The translations under genes and the position numbers were made by a program. From Rhodanobacter sp. (GTDB lineage Bacteria > Pseudomonadota > Gammaproteobacteria > Xanthomonadales > Rhodanobacteraceae), in NCBI GenBank assembly GCA_026193555.1, contig JAPHUU010000445.1, positions 1-11,817 on the forward strand: DNA of 11,817 bases, written 5' to 3'. Each line of letters starts with the position of its first letter. The stretch's first letter is position 1. Positions 1 through 6,000 of this stretch are shown one piece after another. The notes under the pieces were generated by a model, which was not told the DNA's origin, searched no databases, and saw only the letters and a program-made list of their open reading frames with translations.

Positions 1-933
1 CTGCTGGCCGCGGGCCGGGTGGCCACCGCGCAGACCATCGGCGGCAGCGCGGCCTTGCGGGTGGCGGCGGATCTGCTCAGGCAGGTGGCTGGTGCGGGGG
101 CGAAGATCGCGATCAGCAACCCGAGCTGGGGCAACCATCACGTGGTGTTCCGCACCGCCGGCTTCGAGCTGCTCGAGTACCGTTACTACGACCCGGCCAG
201 TCATGGCCTGGATTTCGACGGCATGCTGGAGGATCTGGGCAGACTGGAGCCGGGCACCGTGGTGTTGCTGCATGCCTGCTGCCACAACCCGACTGGCGTC
301 GATCTCACCGCCGCGCAATGGCAGCAGGTGATCGCGCTGCTGCAGGAGCGCAAGCTGCTGCCGTTCATCGACATCGCCTATCAGGGCTTTGACCAAGGCA
401 CCGAGGCCGACGCCACCGCGATCCGCCTCCTGGCGGCATCGGGCATCGAGGCGTTCGTGGTCGCCAACTCGTATTCCAAATCGTTCTCGCTGTATGGCGA
501 GCGGGTCGGCGCGCTGTCGATGGTCGGTGCCGACCGCGACGAGGCGGCGCGCGTGCTGTCGAAGATCAAGCAGACGATCCGCGCCAACTACTCCAGCCCG
601 TCCACCCATGGCGCCAGCCTGGTGGCCGGCGTGCTGGGCAGCACCGAACTGCGTGCACGCTGGGAAAACGAGCTGGGCGAGATGCGCTCGCGCATCCACC
701 GGATGCGCGCGGGCCTGGTGGAGCGGCTGGCGGCACTCGGCGCCGCGGACTTCAGCTTCATCAACCGTCAGGCCGGCATGTTCTCCTACTCCGGCCTGAG
801 CAAGGCGCAGGTGCTGCGTCTGCGCGAGGAACACGCGATCTACGCATTGGACAGCGGCCGCATCTGCGTGGCGGCGTTGAACACCGGCAATCTCGATGCG
901 GTGGCCGCTGCCGTGGCGGCCGTTACGCGCTGA
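1..933 (+). CDS. Class I aromatic/aspartate aminotransferase (5'-truncated)
   Basis: This is a pyridoxal-phosphate aminotransferase of fold type I, in the TyrB/AspC group, which moves the amino group of aromatic amino acids or aspartate to 2-oxoglutarate in the cytoplasm. The reading frame is open from base 1, so the start lies outside the window. The 310 codons present, against about 400 in the family, suggest that some 85-90 N-terminal residues are missing. Numbering from the first visible codon, the cofactor-site residues are Asn96 in CHNPTG, Asp124 and Tyr127 in FIDIAYQGF, and the Schiff-base Lys160 in NSYSKSFSLYGERVG. Near the C-terminus Arg287 in SGRICVAALN matches the substrate-carboxylate-binding arginine (SGRVNVAG in E. 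coli AspC). The family is secure. Whether it is TyrB-like or AspC-like in substrate range cannot be settled from this fragment, so no symbol is given. A strong hairpin follows the stop. Confidence 0.93.
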   Translation: MLAAGRVATAQTIGGSAALRVAADLLRQVAGAGAKIAISNPSWGNHHVVFRTAGFELLEYRYYDPASHGLDFDGMLEDLGRLEPGTVVLLHACCHNPTGVDLTAAQWQQVIALLQERKLLPFIDIAYQGFDQGTEADATAIRLLAASGIEAFVVANSYSKSFSLYGERVGALSMVGADRDEAARVLSKIKQTIRANYSSPSTHGASLVAGVLGSTELRARWENELGEMRSRIHRMRAGLVERLAALGAADFSFINRQAGMFSYSGLSKAQVLRLREEHAIYALDSGRICVAALNTGNLDAVAAAVAAVTR

Positions 934-943
934 AGTCTCGCTT

Positions 944-975
944 GCCGTCATTCCGGCCCGCGCCGGGATGACGGC
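944..975. repeat. REP-like GC-rich hairpin, possible terminator
   Basis: Two 14-base arms, GCCGTCATTCCGGC (944-957) and GCCGGGATGACGGC (962-975), pair around a four-base loop with a single T/G wobble. The GTCATTCC...GGATGAC form resembles the dispersed extragenic palindromes common in xanthomonads and betaproteobacteria; that resemblance is recalled knowledge and was not searched. It lies 10 bases after the aminotransferase stop and 46 bases before rdgC, so it could stop transcription or stabilise the upstream mRNA 3' end. There is no following T-tract, so it is not a textbook intrinsic terminator. Confidence 0.7.
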
Positions 976-1021
976 ACCAAACACTCTCCGCCTTCGGGCT
1001 GCCAACCAATCCGGATCTTGA

Positions 1022-1939
1022 ATGTTTTTTCGCAATCTCACGCTGTTCCGCTTTTCCCCCGCCGTGGCCGCCGATCTGAACCGTCTTGATGAAGCGTTGG
1101 GCGAGCACCGGCTTCGCCCCTGCGGTCCGCTGGAAATGTTCACCAAGGGTTTCGTGCCGCCGGTCGGGCGCGGCGAAGACATGCCGCTCACGCACGCCGT
1201 CAAGCAATGCACCCTGCTCACCGTGGGCGGCGAGGACAAGTTGCTCCCGGCCGCCGTGATCAACGAGGAGTTGCATCGCAAGGTGCAGAAGATCGCCGAG
1301 GAGGAGGGCCGCAAGGTCGGTGGCCGCGAGCGCAAGCGGATCAAGGAGGATCTGCTGACCGAGCTGCTGCCGCGCGCGTTCGTGCGCCAGTCGCGGATGT
1401 CCGCTTACGCCGACCGCAAGAACGGCTGGCTGGTGCTGGACACCTCCAGCCGCAAGTCCGCGGAAAATGCGCTGACCCAGGTCCGCGAGGCGCTGGGAAG
1501 TTTCCCGGCGGTGCCGCTGGCACCGGAGGAAAGTCCGCGTGTGCTGATGACGGACTGGCTGAGCACCGGCAACCTGCCAGCCGGGTTGACCCTGGGCGAC
1601 GAATGCGAGCTGCGTGATCCGGCCACTGCCACCGGCGCGATCGCCCGCTGCCGCCGGCAGGATCTGGATGCCGAGGAGGTGAAGGAGCACCTGCGCAACG
1701 GCAAGCAGGTATTCCTGCTCGGCCTCACCTTCGATGACCGCATCAGTTTCGTGCTGGGCGAGGATCTGGTGATCCGCAAGCTGAAGTTCCTGGACGTGGT
1801 GATGGACGAACTGGGCGACAGCCAGCAGGACGCCCACGCCGAGATGGATGCCAGTCTCGCCCTGCTGACGCTGGAACTGGAGCGGCTGCTGGCGAAGTTG
1901 GAGGAATGGTTCGGCCTGCCGCGTCCCAGTGACGGCTGA
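1022..1939 (+). CDS. rdgC: Recombination-associated protein RdgC
   Basis: RdgC is a nucleoid-associated protein that forms a ring-shaped dimer around double-stranded DNA and limits RecA loading and activity; it is needed in E. coli mutants that rely on alternative replication restart. The 305-residue product is almost the length of the E. coli protein (303). The N-terminus MFFRNLTLFRF, the stretch EMFTKGFVPPVGR (about residues 39-51), the central HRKVQKIAEEEGRKVGGRER, and LLPRAFVRQS are characteristic of the family. The C-terminal DDRISFVLGEDLVIRKLKF and the acidic FLDVVMDELGD are also in place. The ATG fits the family N-terminus exactly, although no strong Shine-Dalgarno sequence precedes it. 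No frameshift or missing segment is seen. The gene stands alone between a REP-like hairpin and the metallopeptidase gene and is probably transcribed independently. Confidence 0.97.
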   Translation: MFFRNLTLFRFSPAVAADLNRLDEALGEHRLRPCGPLEMFTKGFVPPVGRGEDMPLTHAVKQCTLLTVGGEDKLLPAAVINEELHRKVQKIAEEEGRKVGGRERKRIKEDLLTELLPRAFVRQSRMSAYADRKNGWLVLDTSSRKSAENALTQVREALGSFPAVPLAPEESPRVLMTDWLSTGNLPAGLTLGDECELRDPATATGAIARCRRQDLDAEEVKEHLRNGKQVFLLGLTFDDRISFVLGEDLVIRKLKFLDVVMDELGDSQQDAHAEMDASLALLTLELERLLAKLEEWFGLPRPSDG

Positions 1940-1951
1940 GACGCTTGCCGG

Positions 1952-1967
1952 CCGGGGCTTCGCCCGG
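1952..1967 (+). terminator. Weak hairpin after rdgC
   Basis: A short stem (CCGGG/CCCGG, five pairs, six-base loop) begins 13 bases after the rdgC stop. It is GC-rich but is followed by GTCGTGAAAAATAG and not by a T-run, so termination here is only a possibility. Confidence 0.25.
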
Positions 1968-2064
1968 GTCGTGAAAAATAGCCCTTGCGCCAGACCGGCA
2001 ATGTACTCACATACTTGCCGGACGCGCCGCTGAATCCGGCGTGTCGACAGCGACGGGCGGGCTC

Positions 2065-2835
2065 ATGGCGCAGCATCTGGAAGGCGACTGGCTGGAACTG
2101 GCAACGGCAGGCGGCAGCACCATCCGCGTGCTGAAGGCCGCACATCCGCGCGCGCGTCGCCTGCGCCTCACGGTGACGCCCAAGGGCGCGCGGGTGTCCT
2201 ATCCGCACGGCACCCACCCGGCCCAGGTCAACGCGTTCCTGCGCAGCCATGCCGAGTGGCTGGAGCGCAAGCTCGACGAGCTGAACCTGGTCGTGAAACC
2301 GCTGCCTCCGCTGCGCGTGGGCCATGTCACCGACTTCCCGCTGCGTGGCGAGCTCGCCACCCTGGACTGGGCCGAAGGCCCGTATCCGCGCATCCAACCG
2401 GGCGCCGATGGACTGACCCTGGTGATTCCGCGTCCGCACACGCGCGCCTTGCCGATCGCTCGCGGCCTGCTGGCCTCGCACCTGGAGATGCTGATCCGCC
2501 GCGACGTTTCACGCTGGCTGACCGGCTATGTGCCGCAGCTGGGCCTGGCACCGACCTCGTTGCGGATCCGCCCGATGAAGAGCCTGTGGGGAAGCCTCGA
2601 TACCCGTGATCGGATCAATCTCGACCTGGCATTGGCGCTGGCACCACCGGCGGCACTGCGCTACGTGCTGGCGCACGAGCTGTGTCACCTCAAGGTACGC
2701 AATCATTCACCGCGTTTCTGGGCGCAGGTAGCCCAGCTGTTTCCCGACTGGCGCGAGCAGCGTGACTGGCTGCGCCAGCATGGCGCGATTCTGAAGTCCG
2801 AGCTGGACCGGCTGGTGGCCGACGTCGCGGATTGA
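2065..2835 (+). CDS. YgjP-like (DUF45/SprT-like) zinc metallopeptidase-fold protein
   Basis: This is a cytoplasmic protein of the YgjP/DUF45 family, zincin-fold enzymes often annotated as M48-family metallopeptidases. The physiological substrate of most members is unknown, and E. coli YgjP has been linked to UTP hydrolysis, so 'protease' should be read as a fold assignment. The zinc motif is HELCH at residues 204-208 of 256, with a third likely ligand at His214 in NHSPRFW. The N-terminal half is rich in beta-strand-like sequence, as usual for the family. The family block MKxRWGSCxxxGxINLN appears here as MKSLWGSLDTRDRINLD (171-187), lacking the usual Arg and Cys. I chose the ATG at 2065 because a purine-rich GGGCGGG lies just upstream; a GTG at 2041 in the same frame would add eight residues. 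It has no signal peptide or membrane segment. The gene is convergent with the desaturase-like gene. Confidence 0.88.
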   Translation: MAQHLEGDWLELATAGGSTIRVLKAAHPRARRLRLTVTPKGARVSYPHGTHPAQVNAFLRSHAEWLERKLDELNLVVKPLPPLRVGHVTDFPLRGELATLDWAEGPYPRIQPGADGLTLVIPRPHTRALPIARGLLASHLEMLIRRDVSRWLTGYVPQLGLAPTSLRIRPMKSLWGSLDTRDRINLDLALALAPPAALRYVLAHELCHLKVRNHSPRFWAQVAQLFPDWREQRDWLRQHGAILKSELDRLVADVAD

Positions 2836-2902
2836 TGCCCGTTCGATGCGTGCACGCGCGCATGAAGAAGGTGGAGCAGGCAAGAGCGCAGGGGGTCGGC
2901 CG

Positions 2903-2934
2903 GTGGCGGTACACGGTGCCTCTCATACCGCCGC
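2903..2934. terminator. Inverted repeat between convergent genes
   Basis: The 119-base gap between the metallopeptidase stop (2835) and the desaturase stop (2955) contains GTGGCGGTA (2903-2911) and TACCGCCGC (2926-2934), pairing over nine positions with one wobble around a 14-base loop. Its place between two convergent stops suits a bidirectional terminator, but neither side carries a T-tract. The same gap also holds a perfect 10-base palindrome, GCGTGCACGC, shortly after the stop. Confidence 0.3.
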
Positions 2935-2954
2935 CGCTGCGATGCCCTCGCCTG

Positions 2955-3584
2955 TCAGTCCCCGCGGGGTTTGCGCACGTAGCGCGTCCCCAGCAGCACA
3001 TCCCACAGCGGCGTGGTGACGCCGAAATTGCTTTCCGGATGGTAATGGTGAACGTGGTGCGCTCCGGCCCAGCGCCGCAGCAGCGGATGCTTGAAGCGGA
3101 CATGGTGGATGGTGAAGTGGCTCAGCCCGTAGGCGATGTAGCCAAACGTCACCGAGCCCATCATCAGCAGCGCGAAACCAGTCGGCATGACCAGCGCGCA
3201 AAGGCCGGTCAGCATCAGCAGCACGACACCGGGCAGGAAGAACGGCAGCGAGTCGTAACCCAGCGGGTGTTCGTGATGCATGCGATGGCCCTGGGCGAAC
3301 AGGGGCACGCGGGTGTGGAACATCCAGCGATGGAAAAAATACTCTACGAAGCTGAAAGCCAGCAGCCCCGTCACGATCGCCAGCGTCGCGGCCAGGGGGC
3401 GGTTGGCGTGGTGCCGCCAGCCATTGACGATCAGCAGCGATCCCAGGCCGACATCGACGCCCAGCTCGGCCCAGTAGTTGGCCCGCGTGGACGACATGCG
3501 CACGATCGCATCCACCCCGGCGCGCAGCGGTCTGCGCGTCATCGGTCGCCCCACGATTTCGTCGTCCCGCATGAAAGCATGCAT
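2955..3584 (-). CDS. Fatty acid hydroxylase / sterol desaturase superfamily membrane protein
   Basis: This is a 209-residue integral membrane di-iron oxygenase of the fatty acid hydroxylase superfamily (PF04116 type), expected to hydroxylate or desaturate a lipid substrate in the inner membrane. The histidine clusters that bind the iron pair are all present: HRWMFH (85-90), HRMHHEH (100-106), SHFTIHH (His156, 160, 161) and HHVHHYH (176-182). Hydrophobic segments lie at about 42-54, 64-83 and 113-154, the last long enough for two passes, so the histidines face one side of the membrane. Bacterial members of this size include carotenoid hydroxylases and uncharacterised proteins; the substrate cannot be told from sequence. 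The start is uncertain: ATG at 3584 has no good ribosome site, and ATGs at 3572 and 3542 are alternatives, the last preceded by GGGGCG. The alpha/beta hydrolase gene lies 112 bases upstream on the same strand, so co-transcription is possible but not evident. Confidence 0.87.
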   Translation of the reverse strand: MHAFMRDDEIVGRPMTRRPLRAGVDAIVRMSSTRANYWAELGVDVGLGSLLIVNGWRHHANRPLAATLAIVTGLLAFSFVEYFFHRWMFHTRVPLFAQGHRMHHEHPLGYDSLPFFLPGVVLLMLTGLCALVMPTGFALLMMGSVTFGYIAYGLSHFTIHHVRFKHPLLRRWAGAHHVHHYHPESNFGVTTPLWDVLLGTRYVRKPRGD

Positions 3585-3646
3585 ATCGTCCGGACCATCA
3601 AATCATTCTCCCATGTTGTCCCGCGCTATTCGCAATGATGTGCGGC

Positions 3647-3661
3647 GCGAGACTGACTCGC
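3647..3661. repeat. Small perfect inverted repeat between hydrolase and desaturase genes
   Basis: GCGAG and CTCGC flank a five-base loop in the 112-base gap between the hydrolase stop and the desaturase start. The stem is short and lacks a T-run. It could be a weak attenuator or chance in GC-rich DNA. I found no convincing sigma-70 promoter in this gap. Confidence 0.2.
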
Positions 3662-3696
3662 AGCTGACTGGACGGGTTCCGCATGCCTCGCGGTGG

Positions 3697-4686
3697 TCAA
3701 TGTGACAGCGCGAATCCGGTGAGGACACGCGCGGTTTCGTCAGGCTTTTCGAGCATCGGCATGTGATTGCAGCCGCTGAGGACGCTGCTGCTGATTGCGC
3801 TGGCGTGGGTCAATCCGTCGCGCAGGCTGTCCAGCGCCGAAATGTCGATGAGCTTGTCGTCGCGGCACCACAGGCCGAGCACCGGCATCTCGAGCTGCCC
3901 CAGCCGGTTCTGCGCGGAAAGGTATTGCGAGGGCCGTCGCAACTGGTCGAAGACCCGCTGGATGAAGGCATGGTCCTTCACGTTGCGATCGACCAGCACG
4001 TCGACGAAGCGCCCCGGGATATCCGGCTTGCTGTCGAGTGCCAGCGCAGCGCTGCGTGCGAACCCGGCGCGATCATGGAAGGCAAAAAGGTTCTTGCCGG
4101 CCAGCGCGGCGCGCGCGAAGGGAGTCTCTTTCATCTTCAGGCCGAATGCATCGACCAGCGCCAGTTCGCTCACGTGCTCGGGATGCTCGGCCGCGTAGAC
4201 GGCGGCGATCGCTCCGCCCATCGAGTGGCCGACCAGCACGAATCGCCGCAGCTCCAGCGCCTGCACGAACGCCTGCAGGCGTGCCGCCTGGGCATCGATG
4301 TCGTAGTTGCCGCCGGCATTGCGCGAGGACTCGCCCCAGCCGGGCAGGTCGGGAATGATCAGGTGGAAATGCGGGGTCAGCTGTCTCGCAGTTTCGAGCC
4401 ACACCTCCTTGCTGTCGGCGAAGCCATGCAGCAGCATGATCGCCGGGCCCTCGCCGCCTTCGTAGTAGACCCAGTGCGTATCGCCGGCCTGCACCGAGTG
4501 CTTCTGCAGGTGGGCGGCCATCGCTTCGCGCATGAAGTTCGCGCGCAGCAGCCATTGCGGCGCGAACAGATAGCTGCCGCCGAGCAGGATCGCCAGCGCG
4601 GCAACCAGCCACGCCAGGAATTTCAGTCGGCGCAGCAGCATGCGCTTCCACAGCGGTTGGGCGGTTGCAATGGCGGATGCGGGCAT
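3697..4686 (-). CDS. Membrane-anchored alpha/beta hydrolase (lipase/esterase-like)
   Basis: This is an alpha/beta-fold serine hydrolase of 329 residues, probably an esterase or lipase attached to the inner membrane with its catalytic domain outside. Residues 21-43 (LKFLAWLVAALAILLGGSYL plus FAP) form an uncleaved signal anchor preceded by Arg/Lys-rich sequence. The oxyanion-hole segment is LLHGFADS (85-92), the nucleophile elbow is GHSMGG with Ser155, the acid is Asp276 or Asp277 in LWCRDDKLI, and the catalytic histidine is His308 in GCNHMPMLEKP. A helical cap occupies roughly 180-260. The start at 4686 is chosen because GAAGG stands seven bases before it; an upstream ATG at 4782 would add 32 residues unlike any hydrolase N-terminus. 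The nearest relatives by pattern are exported or anchored lipases of the Psychrobacter/Moraxella Lip type. The substrate is unknown. Expression with the downstream lipid-modifying enzyme would hint at a lipid role, but this is inference. Confidence 0.9.
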   Translation of the reverse strand: MPASAIATAQPLWKRMLLRRLKFLAWLVAALAILLGGSYLFAPQWLLRANFMREAMAAHLQKHSVQAGDTHWVYYEGGEGPAIMLLHGFADSKEVWLETARQLTPHFHLIIPDLPGWGESSRNAGGNYDIDAQAARLQAFVQALELRRFVLVGHSMGGAIAAVYAAEHPEHVSELALVDAFGLKMKETPFARAALAGKNLFAFHDRAGFARSAALALDSKPDIPGRFVDVLVDRNVKDHAFIQRVFDQLRRPSQYLSAQNRLGQLEMPVLGLWCRDDKLIDISALDSLRDGLTHASAISSSVLSGCNHMPMLEKPDETARVLTGFALSH

Positions 4687-5021
4687 AACGGAACCTTCGC
4701 GCTGGGTGATGGCTGTGAATCGCTGATCGGAGCAGGCGTTCGACGCCGGGGGGCGCCGCACCGACCCCGGGCCGCGCGGCACTCTATTTGATTCCCGGCC
4801 GTGGCGAAGATGCCTTCGATCGCCGACTGGGTCAACGGATGGTCATCGGCCCTTGCCTCGCCATATGCAGATCTGCCATGGACCGCCCGTCCGGCGTGCC
4901 GACAATTTCCATGTATCGGGAGGGTGTGCGGGGGGGAGAATGGGAACGGTTGGCGGAGTCATCATCGCGCTCTGCATCTGCGCGGTGAGCGCTGGCGCTG
5001 GCGTGTGTTGCGCAAGGCCGA
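4687..5021. other. Gene-free stretch, possibly degenerate
   Basis: No convincing intact gene is visible in these 335 bases. The stretch must hold the 5' region of the hydrolase gene and the end of the operon that finishes with proline iminopeptidase. Small stems occur at 4966-4984 (CGCGC/GCGCG, nine-base loop) and 4988-4999 (AGCGCTGGCGCT); neither has a T-run. A run of eight G (4930-4937) is unusual for this window. Minus-strand frame 4850-4782 encodes a short peptide resembling the start of a response-regulator receiver domain, and a plus-strand ATG at 4940 opens a hydrophobic peptide; both are treated as findings and not as genes. Confidence 0.5.
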
Positions 5022-5975
5022 TCAACAATACCGATCCGCAAGCCGGTCCGTCGCCTGCACCAGCTGATCGACGATTGCCGGGTCGGCGGCGCTGTGGCCG
5101 GCCAGCACGATGTGCAAGGAGGCCTCCGGCCAGGCCTGGCTCAGGTCCCATGCGCTCTTGGTGGGGCAGATGATGTCGTAGCGGCCCTGCACGATGGTGG
5201 CGGGGATATGCCGGATGCGTTCGATATCGCGCAGCAACTGGTTGGGTTCCAGGAAGAGCGCGTGGCGAAAATAGTGTGCTTCCAACAACGCCAGGCTCAG
5301 CGCCTTGTGCGGTTCGTCGAAGTCGCCGCTGCCGTCGGGGTCATGTACCAGGGTGGCCCCGCCGCCCTCCCATGCACTCCAGGCTTGCGCGGCGGCGAGG
5401 CGGATGGCTTCGTCGGTGCCGCTCAGCCGTTGCCAATAGGCATCCAGCATGGAGCCGCGCTCCTGCGGTGGAATGAAGTCGACGAAGCGCGCCCAGCGTT
5501 CGGGAAAAATCTGCGCGGCACCACCGTCCACTTCATTGAACCAGCGCAAATCCTCGGGCCGGCCCAGGAAAATGCCGCGCAATACCAGGCCGAGCACCCG
5601 CGCGGGATGTGCCTGGGCGTAAGCCAGCGCCAGGGTCGAGCCCCAGGAGCCGCCGAAAACGACCCAGCGCTCGATGCCCAGCCGTTCGCGGATGGCCTCG
5701 ATGTCGGCTACCAGATGGGCGGTGGTGTTGTCGGTCAACTCGGCGAACGGGGTGGACCGGCCCGCGCCGCGCTGGTCGAAGAGCACGATGTGGTAACGCG
5801 CCGGATCGAAGAAGCGGCGGTGATAGTCGGACAAACCGGCCGCCGGTCCGCCATGCAGGAACACCACCGGCAGGCCGGCGGGGTTGCCGCATTCCTCCAC
5901 GTACAAGGTGTGCAGCGCATCGACCGCGAGGCGATGGGTCCGGTACGGCTCGACCTCGGGATACAGCTCGCGCAT
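5022..5975 (-). CDS. pip: Proline iminopeptidase (S33 family)
   Basis: This is a cytoplasmic prolyl aminopeptidase that removes N-terminal proline from peptides, an alpha/beta hydrolase of MEROPS family S33. The 317-residue length and N-terminus MRELYPEVEPY match the Xanthomonas type. The oxyanion-hole motif HGGPAAG is at 41-47, DQRGAGRS at 67-74, the nucleophile is Ser110 in the family signature GGSWGSTLALAYA, the acid is Asp267 in GRYDIIC, and the base is His294 in LAGHSA. Glu204 in AWEGG corresponds to a residue that recognises the substrate amino terminus in the Xanthomonas structure. I chose ATG 5975 because GGAG stands eight bases upstream and the family begins there; an ATG at 6011 would overlap the preceding gene's stop and add 12 unconserved residues. 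It has no signal peptide. It is the last gene of the four-gene operon, 25 bases after the phosphoesterase stop. Confidence 0.95.
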   Translation of the reverse strand: MRELYPEVEPYRTHRLAVDALHTLYVEECGNPAGLPVVFLHGGPAAGLSDYHRRFFDPARYHIVLFDQRGAGRSTPFAELTDNTTAHLVADIEAIRERLGIERWVVFGGSWGSTLALAYAQAHPARVLGLVLRGIFLGRPEDLRWFNEVDGGAAQIFPERWARFVDFIPPQERGSMLDAYWQRLSGTDEAIRLAAAQAWSAWEGGGATLVHDPDGSGDFDEPHKALSLALLEAHYFRHALFLEPNQLLRDIERIRHIPATIVQGRYDIICPTKSAWDLSQAWPEASLHIVLAGHSAADPAIVDQLVQATDRLADRYC

Positions 5976-6000
5976 GACAAGACTCCGGTGAGGAGGGTGA

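Noticed and set aside
923..1837. Long minus-strand open frame opposite rdgC
   Set aside because: It lies antisense to a clearly identified gene, and its product is rich in Gln, His and Arg with no family pattern, as expected in GC-rich DNA.
1405..2481. Minus-strand frame of 358 codons spanning rdgC and the metallopeptidase gene
   Set aside because: It crosses two real plus-strand genes and their gap, and its Ser/Arg-rich product has no recognisable domain.
3530..3605. Short minus-strand leader peptide whose stop would overlap an internal ATG of the desaturase-like gene
   Set aside because: It is about 19 codons long with an ordinary composition. An overlap of this kind arises easily by chance, and the alternative start itself is unproven.
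2832..3638. Plus-strand frame of 268 codons opposite the desaturase-like gene
   Set aside because: The minus-strand product has conserved histidine boxes and membrane segments, while this one is low-complexity Gln/Arg/His sequence.
4623..4835. Minus-strand frame upstream of and overlapping the hydrolase start
   Set aside because: It uses a TTG start without a ribosome site and runs out of frame through the hydrolase signal anchor. Only its first part is of interest, as a possible relic.
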